Shown here in pieces: positions 1 to 6,413 of a DNA stretch of 25,154 nt. The notes beneath the pieces are model-generated. The model saw only the letters and a program-made list of their open reading frames with translations, ran no database searches and was not told where the DNA came from. The DNA is from Flemingiibacterium sp045644145. Its GTDB lineage: Bacteria; Bacillota; Clostridia; Oscillospirales; CAG-272. The stretch spans positions 1 through 25,154 of the forward strand of contig JAZRGK010000044.1 in assembly GCA_045644145.1 (NCBI GenBank), in the 5' to 3' direction. The position numbers and the translations under genes were made by a program. Position 1 is the stretch's first letter. Each line of letters starts with the position of its first letter.

Positions 1-24
1 TAGGGGAGGGGCTTGCTCCTCCCG
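1..24. repeat. Copy of dispersed palindromic GC-rich repeat
   Basis: The window opens with TAGGGGAGGGGCTTGCTCCT followed by CCC. The arms GGGAGG and CCTCCC flank GGCTTGCT, so the unit can fold into a hairpin. It resembles the three copies between birA and pcrA (GTAGGG.GGG.CTTGCTCCCGCC), with an A/T pair replacing one C/G pair in the stem. It lies just upstream of mazG and may be the end of a terminator for a gene outside the window. The copy may be truncated by the window edge. Confidence 0.55.
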
Positions 25-52
25 TTCTACAATCCAAGAAAGGAAATATAAA

Positions 53-742
53 ATGAAGGAAAGAATCGAAAATCTTAAAGTAAAATCAAGCTACACCGTG
101 GACGATCTCCGCGAGATAATGGAGATACTCCGCGCCCCCGGCGGATGTCCTTGGGACAGAGAGCAAGACCACAAATCCATACGCCGCAATCTTATAGAGG
201 AAACCTATGAGGTGGTGGAAGCCATTGATACGGACAACAAGGACTTACTCTGCGAGGAGCTTGGCGACCTTATGCTACAGGTGGTCTTCCACGCCAGAAT
301 CGCCGAGGAAGCAGGAAAGTTTAACCTTGACACCGTGGCGGACGGAGTATGCAAAAAGCTCATACTCCGCCACCCGCATATTTTTGCCGATGTAAAGGCG
401 GATACATCGGAAGAAGTATTAAAGAACTGGGACAAGATCAAGGTCGTGGAAAAGAATCAGAAATCCGACCGAGAGGTGCTTGATTCAGTATCTCATTCGC
501 TTCCGGCACTTATCCGCGCGGACAAGCTTTGCTCTAAGGCGTCTAAGGTGGGACTTGCTGTGCCCGAAAACACCGCACTCGCATCCCTTTGTGGCGGTGT
601 CCACGACAAGGAAAAATTCATTGGAGATCTGCTTTTCTCGGCGGTAAAGCTTGCAAAAGATATGGGGGTGGACGGCGAAAAAGCCTTGTCCGATGCCTGT
701 GATCGCCTTGTTTTATCGGCTTCCGATGAGAAAAAACAGTAA
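53..742 (+). CDS. mazG: MazG-family nucleoside triphosphate pyrophosphohydrolase
   Basis: House-cleaning NTP pyrophosphohydrolase: it hydrolyses (d)NTPs to the monophosphate and PPi in the cytoplasm. The 229-residue product carries the family signatures. A GGCPWD motif lies at about residues 30-35. The EExxE...EExxD metal-binding arrangement is seen as EETYEVVEAI and EELGDLMLQVVFHARIAEE in the first half. An HPHIF motif and a W-D-x-I-K segment follow near 108-127. The C-terminal half is a weaker second MazG-like helical region, as in two-domain MazG. The start is ATG with AAGGAAAT upstream. In many spore formers mazG (yabN) sits directly before yabO/yabP/yabQ/divIC, and that order is kept here with an HU gene inserted. 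A gap of 174 bases containing a strong promoter separates it from HU, so HU has its own transcription start. Family assignment is secure. Confidence 0.95.
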   Translation: MKERIENLKVKSSYTVDDLREIMEILRAPGGCPWDREQDHKSIRRNLIEETYEVVEAIDTDNKDLLCEELGDLMLQVVFHARIAEEAGKFNLDTVADGVCKKLILRHPHIFADVKADTSEEVLKNWDKIKVVEKNQKSDREVLDSVSHSLPALIRADKLCSKASKVGLAVPENTALASLCGGVHDKEKFIGDLLFSAVKLAKDMGVDGEKALSDACDRLVLSASDEKKQ

Positions 743-803
743 TAAAATGGAAATGTATGCCCAAAGTAGGCTAAAAAACCGAAAAAATACTGAAAATAAG
801 GCA

Positions 804-829
804 CTTTTTTGAAACTTTTTTCAAAAAAG
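804..829 (+). terminator. Possible weak hairpin terminator after mazG
   Basis: CTTTTTTGAA (804-813) and TTCAAAAAAG (820-829) are perfect inverted repeats around a 6-base loop, lying between mazG and the HU promoter. The stem is almost all A/T, with no GC-rich core, so termination would be weak. It could equally be chance in an AT-rich spacer. Confidence 0.3.
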
Positions 830-832
830 GTA

Positions 833-861
833 TTGTAATATCACAAAAATGATGCTATAAT
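833..861 (+). promoter_or_regulatory. Sigma-A promoter of the HU gene
   Basis: TTGTAA at 833-838 and a consensus TATAAT at 856-861 are separated by 17 bases. This predicts a transcript start near 868 and a leader of about 50 bases before the HU ATG at 917. It probably also drives rqcP and the yab/divIC genes downstream. Confidence 0.8.
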
Positions 862-916
862 TATAGTACCGATTTAAATTACGGTATATCTAATACTACG
901 AAAGGACATTAAACCA

Positions 917-1192
917 ATGAACAAGACAACTCTTATCGAAAAAGTAACTAAGGACACCGGTCTTAAGAGAAAGGACGCTGAGGCTGCAGTTAACGCTGCT
1001 TTCGCTGCTATCGAGGATGCTATCCTTGCAGGCGAAAAGGTTCAGATCGTAGGCTTCGGTACTTTCGAGGTTAAGGATCGTCCTGCAAGAACCGGTATCA
1101 ATCCCGCAACTCGCGAAACTATCGAGATCGCAGCTTCCAAGCGTCTTGCTTTCACTTCCGGTAAGACCCTCAAGGCTAAGCTCAACAAGTAA
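917..1192 (+). CDS. hup: HU-family nucleoid DNA-binding protein
   Basis: Small basic histone-like protein that binds and bends DNA as a homodimer and compacts the nucleoid. Its 91 residues match the usual HU length of about 90. It has the N-terminal helical dimerisation part (MNKTTLIEKVTKDTGLKRKD) and the beta-arm signature GFGTFEVKDRPARTGINP, in which Pro at the arm tip intercalates into DNA. The C-terminus ends in a Lys-rich helix (GKTLKAKLNK). Codon choice is strongly biased, for example GCT, CTT and AAG, unlike most neighbours, as expected for an abundant protein. A GAAAGGA ribosome binding site precedes the ATG. It has its own promoter and is followed 15 bases later by rqcP. Certain at family level; HU versus a specialised paralogue cannot be decided. 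Confidence 0.97.
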   Translation: MNKTTLIEKVTKDTGLKRKDAEAAVNAAFAAIEDAILAGEKVQIVGFGTFEVKDRPARTGINPATRETIEIAASKRLAFTSGKTLKAKLNK

Positions 1193-1207
1193 TTAAGTCA
1201 TAACTTA

Positions 1208-1450
1208 ATGCGGCTTGATAAATTTCTCAAGGTGTCCCGTCTTATAAAAAGACGTACGGTCGCCAACGAAGCCTGCGATTCAGAGCATGTTTCGGTAAAT
1301 TCAAGACCTGCCAAGGCATCCTACGATGTTAAGGTGGGTGACGTTATCGAGATAACCTTCGGTCAGCGTACTACGAAGATAAAGGTTCTTGATGTGCGTG
1401 AGTTTACTGCAAAGGCTGATGCGGCTTCTATGTACGAGGTTATTTCGTAA
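1208..1450 (+). CDS. rqcP: S4-domain RNA-binding protein, RqcP (YabO/Hsp15-like)
   Basis: An 80-residue single S4 domain of the HslR/YabO family. It begins MRLDKFLKVSRLIKRR, the classic S4 helix with its basic patch, followed by VANEAC and a short beta region (VKVGDVIEITF) where RNA is contacted. In Bacillus subtilis the orthologue YabO is RqcP, which works with RqcH and the 50S subunit in adding alanine tails to peptides stalled on ribosomes. The gene lies between mazG/HU and yabP/yabQ/divIC, which is the conserved yabO position. No clear Shine-Dalgarno is visible in the 15 bases after the HU stop, so translation may be coupled to HU. The orthology rests on motif and synteny, and the function on the Bacillus homologue. 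Confidence 0.9.
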   Translation: MRLDKFLKVSRLIKRRTVANEACDSEHVSVNSRPAKASYDVKVGDVIEITFGQRTTKIKVLDVREFTAKADAASMYEVIS

Positions 1451-1499
1451 TACGGAGTATTTCGTAGTACGAATTGCTTCGTGATGCATATATCTGACT

Positions 1500-1547
1500 C
1501 CTCTGCCATATAAATGGTTACAGATACATAACCATTTTAGGCAGAGG
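1500..1547 (+). promoter_or_regulatory. Long hairpin that can mask the yabP ribosome binding site
   Basis: Two nested perfect inverted repeats are visible. CCTCTGCC (1500-1507) pairs with GGCAGAGG (1540-1547), and AAATGGTTA (1512-1520) pairs with TAACCATTT (1529-1537) around the loop CAGATACA. The 3' arm contains GAGG of the yabP Shine-Dalgarno (GAGGTG, 1544-1549), six bases before the ATG at 1556, so the folded RNA would hide it. No U-tract follows, so this is not a normal terminator. Confidence 0.6.
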
Positions 1548-1555
1548 TGTTTCGG

Positions 1556-1834
1556 ATGAATACAGGTTTATCTAAAAATGGTGGGGCAGGTCAGATCATC
1601 CATATTTCTGACCGCAAAAATCTCACTGTGACCGGTGTTGAGGATGTTCAGAGCTTTGACGAAACCGGTATAATTTTAAAGACCAATTTAGGCATGCTTG
1701 CCATTGACGGTGAGGGACTTCATATCACTCATCTGTCAAAGGAAAGCGGCGAGATGTATATAGAGGGCGATATCGGCGGAGCAGTCTATTTTGATCCTGC
1801 CGAACAAAAGAAAAAGCGAGGCTTCTTTAAATAA
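1556..1834 (+). CDS. yabP: Sporulation protein YabP
   Basis: A 92-residue protein of the YabP/YqfC family. It has the typical beta-rich core with the pattern RKNLTVTGVEDVQSFDE, then ILKTNLGMLAIDGEGLHI, then LSKESGEMYIEGDI, and ends in a basic tail (EQKKKRGFFK). YabP is needed for sporulation in Bacillus and is made in the mother cell. The molecular role is unresolved, but the family is linked to spore coat/cortex assembly. The ATG at 1556 is preferred over GTG at 1547 because GAGGTG at 1544-1549 gives good spacing only to the ATG. The stop codon overlaps the yabQ start (TAATG). A hairpin can sequester the ribosome binding site. Family and synteny agree. Confidence 0.9.
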   Translation: MNTGLSKNGGAGQIIHISDRKNLTVTGVEDVQSFDETGIILKTNLGMLAIDGEGLHITHLSKESGEMYIEGDIGGAVYFDPAEQKKKRGFFK

Positions 1835-2577
1835 TGGAAGCGGCATTTGATGCTCTCGGATATGATATCGAAAAACAGCTCCTTCTGCTTCTTTACGCTC
1901 TGATACTCGGAGTCACGCTTGGCGTGGTATTTGACGTGTTCAGAATATCCCGCGTGTTTCTCACTGTGGACACAAAGAAGCGTGTTTTTTTAAAAATTTC
2001 GGATTCCATACTTTTTGGGGTTTCTCTTATAGAGGACGTGCTGTTCTTTATGATCTCGGCTGTTTCGGTGGTGCTTTTTTGCTTCCAGGCTAACAGAGGA
2101 ACCGCAAGAGGGTTTATACTTTTCGGTGCTGCCGTGGGATTCTTTCTGTATTTACAGACCGTGGGCAGGCTGACAAGGTTTATCTCCGCCGCACTGTCGC
2201 GCTTTATGTGGGCGGTACTCGAATTTATTTATGCTAAAATAATTGTGCCGATTTGCAGATTTTTTGTAAGGTCGGCGAGATATGTGTATAAAAAAACAGC
2301 GGCACGGTTGATTAAAGCGCTTGTTTGCAAATACCGTGCATTTAAAGACAGGCGGCGCAGAAGAAAGCTTTCGCGCGGGGCCTTAAGGATGTCTAAGAAA
2401 ACGAAAGGATTACGGGATGAACCAGGTACGAATGTCAATACCGGTAAAGCTCGCAATACTGCTGGCGTTCATATTTATGATAATCACTCTCGTCAGCATC
2501 CAGATACGCTACAACAATCTGGAAGAAGAACAGCAAAAGCTGAACGAGCGCATCGAAGATGTGCAGGGAAATATTGA
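1834..2577 (+). CDS. yabQ: Spore cortex protein YabQ, with a long 3' overlap into divIC
   Basis: Integral membrane protein needed for spore cortex formation in Bacillus. Hydrophobic segments are visible near residues 17-38 (LLLLLYALILGVTLGVVFDV), 68-89, 92-112 and 124-145. A strongly basic stretch rich in K and R follows to about residue 190. The YabQ signature region is the first 120 residues. The reading frame runs to 2577, 161 bases into divIC. The last 53 residues are simply the other frame of divIC and look low-complexity, so only about 195 residues are likely to be family-like. This could be a true overlap, or a lost stop or frameshift near 2400. The start overlaps the yabP stop, which indicates translational coupling. 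YabQ identity rests on topology plus position between yabP and divIC. Confidence 0.85.
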   Translation: MEAAFDALGYDIEKQLLLLLYALILGVTLGVVFDVFRISRVFLTVDTKKRVFLKISDSILFGVSLIEDVLFFMISAVSVVLFCFQANRGTARGFILFGAAVGFFLYLQTVGRLTRFISAALSRFMWAVLEFIYAKIIVPICRFFVRSARYVYKKTAARLIKALVCKYRAFKDRRRRRKLSRGALRMSKKTKGLRDEPGTNVNTGKARNTAGVHIYDNHSRQHPDTLQQSGRRTAKAERAHRRCAGKY

Positions 2578-2698
2578 CGAGCTTCAGAATAAACTTAATA
2601 CTCCCTTTGATAACGATTATATAATCGCGCTGGCAAAGGAAAAGCTTGGGTACTGTCTGCCCGACGAGATTATATTTTATAACGACCTTATTAACTGA
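2417..2698 (+). CDS. divIC: Septum formation initiator DivIC/FtsB-like protein
   Basis: A 93-residue bitopic membrane protein of the FtsB/DivIC family, a partner of FtsL and DivIB in the division complex. After a short cytoplasmic N-terminus there is one transmembrane helix (about 10-30, IPVKLAILLAFIFMIITLVS). A coiled coil follows (about 32-62, rich in L, E, Q and N: YNNLEEEQQKLNERIEDVQG). The family's terminal motif is present at about 71-84 (IIALAKEKLGYCLPDE, matching the A-R-E-x-L-G-Y-x-x-P-x-E pattern). AAAGGA about 8 bases upstream of the ATG serves as ribosome binding site. The gene begins inside yabQ in another frame, so the two are probably translationally coupled. Length and order match the conserved yabQ-divIC pair. 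Confidence 0.9.
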   Translation: MNQVRMSIPVKLAILLAFIFMIITLVSIQIRYNNLEEEQQKLNERIEDVQGNIDELQNKLNTPFDNDYIIALAKEKLGYCLPDEIIFYNDLIN

Positions 2699-2752
2699 TG
2701 CTCCCATTTGAATTTGAAAATTAAATCAAAAATATTTGTGTACAGGAAAAAT

Positions 2753-3901
2753 ATGCTGATTAAGAATATAGATGTCATTACAATGTCCGCCGCGAATAAT
2801 ATCCGCGGCGGTTGGATTTTAATTGAGGATGGAAAAATCTCGGATGTTGGCGGCGGAAATCCCCCAAAATATGACGGCGAGGTTTTCGACGGTGTGGGAC
2901 TTACGGCACTGCCGGGATTTATTGATGCCCACACCCATCTCGGTATAGTCGAGGACTCCCTTGATTTTGAGGGGGACGACTGCAATGAGGATAGCGATCC
3001 CGCAACACCCCAACTGAGAGCCATTGACGGCATCAACCCCTTTGACCGCTGTTTTTCGGAAGCACGCAAGGCAGGCGTGACCTGCGCCGCTGTTGCTCCG
3101 GGAAGCGCAAATCCAATCGGCGGTCAGATATGCGTCATAAAGACCTCAGGCATCCGCGTTGACCGCATGTGCGTGAAGTCGCCGGCGGCTATGAAATTTG
3201 CTCTCGGCGAGAATCCCAAGAACACATACCATGTGAAGAATCTTTCGCCCGTTACCCGTATGGCAACGGCGGCTATCATGCGTGAAACCCTTGCAAAAGC
3301 AAAGCGTTACATGGACGAGCTTGACCGAGCTTTCTCGGACGAGGAGATCGATCCGCCGGAATACGATATCAAAAACGAATCGCTGATACCACTGCTTCGC
3401 GGCGAGATACCGGCTCATTTCCATGCCCATCGGGCTGACGACATTTGCACGGCTATGCGGATAGCCGAGGAGTTTTCACTTAGATATGTTATAATTCACG
3501 GAACTGAGGGACATGTTATCGCCGACGAGCTTCGGGACGTGCCTGTTATAGCAGGTCCCAACCTTTGTGACCGCTCAAAGCCGGAATTAAAAAATCAGAC
3601 ATTCGATAATCCGGGTATACTTTCGAATGCAGGCGCGCTTTGTGCCATTACCACGGATCATCCCGTAAGCCCTCTTAACTATCTGCCGCTTTGCGCCGCT
3701 ATGGCGGTAAAGCACGGTATGGCGAGAGAGGCGGCGCTTAAAGCAATTACGGTAAATCCGGCAAGGATCCTCGGAATTAGCGATAAAGTAGGAACTATCG
3801 AGAAAGGGAAGGATGCGGACATAGTCCTTGCTCGCGGAGATATTCTTTCTCTTGACTCGAAAATAGAGGCAGTATTCATAAATGGAGTGAAAGTAAACTG
3901 A
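2753..3901 (+). CDS. Metal-dependent amidohydrolase (imidazolonepropionase-related)
   Basis: A 382-residue member of the amidohydrolase superfamily (COG1228-like). Metal ligands are visible: D-A-H-T-H with His60 and His62 after an LPGFID lead-in, the HFHAHRADD cluster around residues 222-228, IIHGTEGH near 250, and the C-terminal Asp in TTDHP near 305. N- and C-terminal beta-sandwich pieces (IRGGWILIEDGKISDVGG; GTIEKGKDADIVL) are typical. The substrate is not evident, as this subgroup covers cyclic amides and isoaspartyl or prolyl dipeptides. The frame extends upstream to a TTG at 2708, but ATG 2753 has CAGGAA at good spacing and begins MLIKNIDVITM, the usual start pattern. Its stop overlaps the next gene (TGATG), which suggests an operon with the serine hydrolase and birA. 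No divIC terminator is seen in the 55-base gap. Confidence 0.85.
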   Translation: MLIKNIDVITMSAANNIRGGWILIEDGKISDVGGGNPPKYDGEVFDGVGLTALPGFIDAHTHLGIVEDSLDFEGDDCNEDSDPATPQLRAIDGINPFDRCFSEARKAGVTCAAVAPGSANPIGGQICVIKTSGIRVDRMCVKSPAAMKFALGENPKNTYHVKNLSPVTRMATAAIMRETLAKAKRYMDELDRAFSDEEIDPPEYDIKNESLIPLLRGEIPAHFHAHRADDICTAMRIAEEFSLRYVIIHGTEGHVIADELRDVPVIAGPNLCDRSKPELKNQTFDNPGILSNAGALCAITTDHPVSPLNYLPLCAAMAVKHGMAREAALKAITVNPARILGISDKVGTIEKGKDADIVLARGDILSLDSKIEAVFINGVKVN

Positions 3902-5454
3902 TGTCCAAAAAAGTTAAAATAACCGTATCCATCCTTGCAGTTCTGCTCGCTTGCGGCATAATAGCGGCGGCAGGACTTGTGATCTCCGACCGTTTTGCGA
4001 AGCAGAAGGATGCGGTTTCATCCCTTGAAAAGGAAAAAGAACAGCTTGAACTTAACAGTTCAAGGCTCGAAATGAGCCTTTCCGAAATGGAAAACGCTAA
4101 AAAGAAGCTGGAAGGCGAAGCAGCGGAGCTTGAATACAAGCTGTCCGATGCCGGAAAGATTTTCGCTGACGAGATTGAAGCTTTGAAAGCTGAAATCGCC
4201 GCAAAAACCGCGGAAATTGAGGCGCTTGAAGCGGATATCGCAAAATACCGTACGGTATTCGATATTGACGTGCGCGCCCAAGCCCATCTGATCGATGAAA
4301 TCGTTTCCTATATTGAAACAGCGTTCCCCTGTGTGCGCGTGTGCACGCCCGACCCCGAATTCCCCGAGGACGAGAAAAAAATAACCGAGGAATGGCGGCT
4401 TATTACCGATCTTATGGCTGAGGAGTGGGAAAAGCTTCTTGAAGCAGAGCGTGAAGAGTATATAAGCGAGAACCCTGAACTTTTTGAGGTGCCCGACGGC
4501 GAGGAGCCGCCTGAAATTGATCCGGAAATGCTTGCCGAACGGATCGTACTTTTCACTGAGGAAGAACTGACTTCTTCGGGGCTTACAAAAGAGGAGCTTA
4601 CGGAAACAAAGCTTCGTGAGATGGTCTTTGCGAGGACAGATTTAAAATATCCCTCGGTCAGCGTTTATTACGAGGATCTTGCCACGGGCTATCATTTTGA
4701 CTACAACGCCGATCTTGCTTACAATTCCGCAAGCGTTATAAAAGCGCCTTATATCATGTCGGTGTTAAGAGATGTATCGGCTGAGGAAAAGGCTTATCTT
4801 GCCGCGCTTTCCGAGGCAGGAGAGCTTCCTGAGATGATTGATACGGACGGCGACGGTGAGCCTGACCGTGTGAAATATGAATACAGCGATCCGACGCTTG
4901 ATCTTTACGAAACCGTTGTATATACAAAAGAAGAAATGTATCAGGACGGCTCCGGCAAGATCAAGGATATGGAAGACGGAACAGAGTTTACATATCTTGA
5001 CTTTATAAGATATACCCTCGAATATAGCGACAATGTGGCATATCAGGCGCTTCGTACGCGCTTCGGATTCTCCCGTATGTCCGCCCTTGCTTCGTCACTT
5101 AAAGTAAAGATTCCTTCAAATACCATGACCGCAAGAGGTGCAGGCACGCTGTTTGCGGAGATATACAAATTTATAAACGAGGACGAAACCTACGGTTCTA
5201 TAATGGCGGAGTCTATGGCAAAGGGAAATCATACGGTGATCATCCCCTACGGCGTATCTCCCACAAAAACACTGCACAAGTACGGTTGGGACGAGGACTC
5301 TTATCATGATGTGGCAATAGTTCTTCACGACGACAAGCCCTATGTGCTTGCTATTTTCTCCGATCTTGACAACGGCGGAAACGAAGTGAATCTTTATCTC
5401 CGCGAGATCGTGAAGATGATAAACAAGCTTCACAAGGGATTTTACAAAGGATAA
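3901..5454 (+). CDS. Membrane-anchored coiled-coil serine hydrolase, class A beta-lactamase fold
   Basis: A 517-residue protein with a short basic N-terminus and a signal anchor (about 8-28). A long coiled coil spans about 38-118, made of E/K/L heptads. A very acidic linker of about 100 residues follows, then a catalytic domain. That domain shows the SxxK motif (S278-V-I-K281 in YNSASVIKAPY) and the SDN motif (S376-D377-N378). The third motif, normally K-T-G, reads K460-Y-G462. This fits the Beta-lactamase2 family often found in Clostridia without antibiotic activity, where a role in cell-wall modification is more likely. Asp/Glu-rich residues (DTDGDGEPDRVKYEYSD) lie between motifs 1 and 2 and may be a calcium-binding insertion. 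The stalk would hold the domain away from the membrane. Resistance should not be assumed. It overlaps the amidohydrolase stop and is two bases from birA. Confidence 0.8.
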   Translation: MSKKVKITVSILAVLLACGIIAAAGLVISDRFAKQKDAVSSLEKEKEQLELNSSRLEMSLSEMENAKKKLEGEAAELEYKLSDAGKIFADEIEALKAEIAAKTAEIEALEADIAKYRTVFDIDVRAQAHLIDEIVSYIETAFPCVRVCTPDPEFPEDEKKITEEWRLITDLMAEEWEKLLEAEREEYISENPELFEVPDGEEPPEIDPEMLAERIVLFTEEELTSSGLTKEELTETKLREMVFARTDLKYPSVSVYYEDLATGYHFDYNADLAYNSASVIKAPYIMSVLRDVSAEEKAYLAALSEAGELPEMIDTDGDGEPDRVKYEYSDPTLDLYETVVYTKEEMYQDGSGKIKDMEDGTEFTYLDFIRYTLEYSDNVAYQALRTRFGFSRMSALASSLKVKIPSNTMTARGAGTLFAEIYKFINEDETYGSIMAESMAKGNHTVIIPYGVSPTKTLHKYGWDEDSYHDVAIVLHDDKPYVLAIFSDLDNGGNEVNLYLREIVKMINKLHKGFYKG

Positions 5455-5456
5455 TC

Positions 5457-6230
5457 ATGATAACGAAAGAAGAACTTTTAAAGCATCTTGACTGTGATTT
5501 GTCGGTAGTCGTATACGATGAGCTTGATTCCACGAATCTTGCCGCAAGGACTATGGCGGCATCCACATGCAAGGATACGCTTATTGTGGCACTTCGTCAG
5601 ACTGCAGGACGGGGACGGCTGGGACGCAGCTTTTTCTCCCCATCCGGTGGAATATATATGTCGCTCCTCATACATCCCCGGTCTAATATGGCGACATATT
5701 CGGGCGTTACCGCCGCGGCGGCTGTTGCGGTGGCGAGGGCTATTGATAAGGTGTCAGACAAAAAATGCCACATAAAATGGGTCAATGACATTTATCTTGA
5801 CGAGCGTAAAGTCTGCGGCATACTTGCGGAAGCGCAGGTTGCAAGCACCGGCGAAATGAAATTCGTCATCGTTGGCATCGGTATAAACCTTACCGCTCCC
5901 AAAGGCGGTTTCCCGAAGGATATCGCCGACCGTGCCGGAGCAGTATTTGAAACGCTTCCGAAAGGCGCGGATGCTCTTATTGCCGCTGAGGCTGTAAACG
6001 AGTTCATGGGGCTGTACAAAAACGGCTTCGGTGCGGCGGAGATACTGCCCGAGTACCGTATGCGTTCCAACATCGTTGGAAGAGAAGTGGATGTTTTCCG
6101 CTGTGTTGGCGGTGAACCGAAATATGCGAAGGCACTGTCTATCGACGATGATTTCAGGCTTGTTGTTCGCTATCCCGACGGTACAGAGGAAGCGCTTGGC
6201 GCAGGCGAGGTCAGCGTGCGAGGGAAATAA
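5457..6230 (+). CDS. birA: Biotin--[acetyl-CoA-carboxylase] ligase (monofunctional BirA)
   Basis: Attaches biotin to the lysine of biotin carboxyl carrier proteins, via biotinyl-AMP. The 257-residue protein has the ATP/biotin motif GRGRLGRSF (51-59), the catalytic KWVNDI (107-112), and GILAE...VGIGIN, which form the active site. The C-terminal SH3-like domain follows (GREVDVF...YPDGTEEALGAGEV). The usual N-terminal winged helix is missing, since D-S-T-N of the catalytic domain is already at residues 24-27. It is therefore a group I enzyme that does not repress transcription. The start has AAAGGA upstream and lies two bases after the preceding stop, in the same operon. It ends at a convergent gap with pcrA, filled by palindromic repeats. 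Confidence 0.95.
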   Translation: MITKEELLKHLDCDLSVVVYDELDSTNLAARTMAASTCKDTLIVALRQTAGRGRLGRSFFSPSGGIYMSLLIHPRSNMATYSGVTAAAAVAVARAIDKVSDKKCHIKWVNDIYLDERKVCGILAEAQVASTGEMKFVIVGIGINLTAPKGGFPKDIADRAGAVFETLPKGADALIAAEAVNEFMGLYKNGFGAAEILPEYRMRSNIVGREVDVFRCVGGEPKYAKALSIDDDFRLVVRYPDGTEEALGAGEVSVRGK

Positions 6231-6265
6231 CGCACCGGATATAACATTTTGTATTTGTATATAAG

Positions 6266-6292
6266 CGGCGGGAGCAAGCCCCCGCCCTACGG
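6266..6292. repeat. Palindromic repeat copy, inverted orientation
   Basis: The sequence CGGCGGGAGCAAGCCCCCGC followed by CCTACGG folds on GGCGGG/CCCGCC arms. Its reverse complement matches the two direct copies downstream (CGTAGGGCGGG.CTTGCTCCCGCCG). It sits 35 bases after the birA stop and may act as a terminator-like structure for both converging genes. Confidence 0.7.
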
Positions 6293-6307
6293 AGTACCAT
6301 ATCTCAT

Positions 6308-6330
6308 CGTAGGGCTGGACTTGCTCCCGC
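6308..6330. repeat. Palindromic repeat copy, direct orientation, diverged
   Basis: CGTAGGGCTGGACTTGCTCC followed by CGC. It keeps the conserved CGTAGGG and CTTGCTCCCGC, but the left arm carries CTGG in place of CGGG, so the stem is imperfect. Confidence 0.65.
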
Positions 6331-6385
6331 TATTCTTTACCTGAATGAATAACCGCAAATTTTTTACGGTTTCATTATATCGCAT

Positions 6386-6410
6386 CGTAGGGCGGGACTT
6401 GCTCCCGCCG
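6386..6410. repeat. Palindromic repeat copy, direct orientation
   Basis: CGTAGGGCGGGACTTGCTCC followed by CGCCG. Arms GGCGGG and CCCGCC pair perfectly around ACTTGCT. It lies three bases from the pcrA stop codon (complement, 6414-6416), so it may end pcrA transcripts. It matches the copy at 6266-6292 read in reverse. Confidence 0.7.
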
Positions 6411-6413
6411 TCA

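Noticed and set aside
2708..2752. Upstream TTG start for the amidohydrolase
   Set aside because: It has no Shine-Dalgarno, and ATG 2753 with CAGGAA matches the usual beginning of this family.
6231..6413. Small coding gene between birA and pcrA
   Set aside because: The open frame continuing here is a shadow of birA; the gap is made of palindromic repeats and lacks a ribosome binding site.
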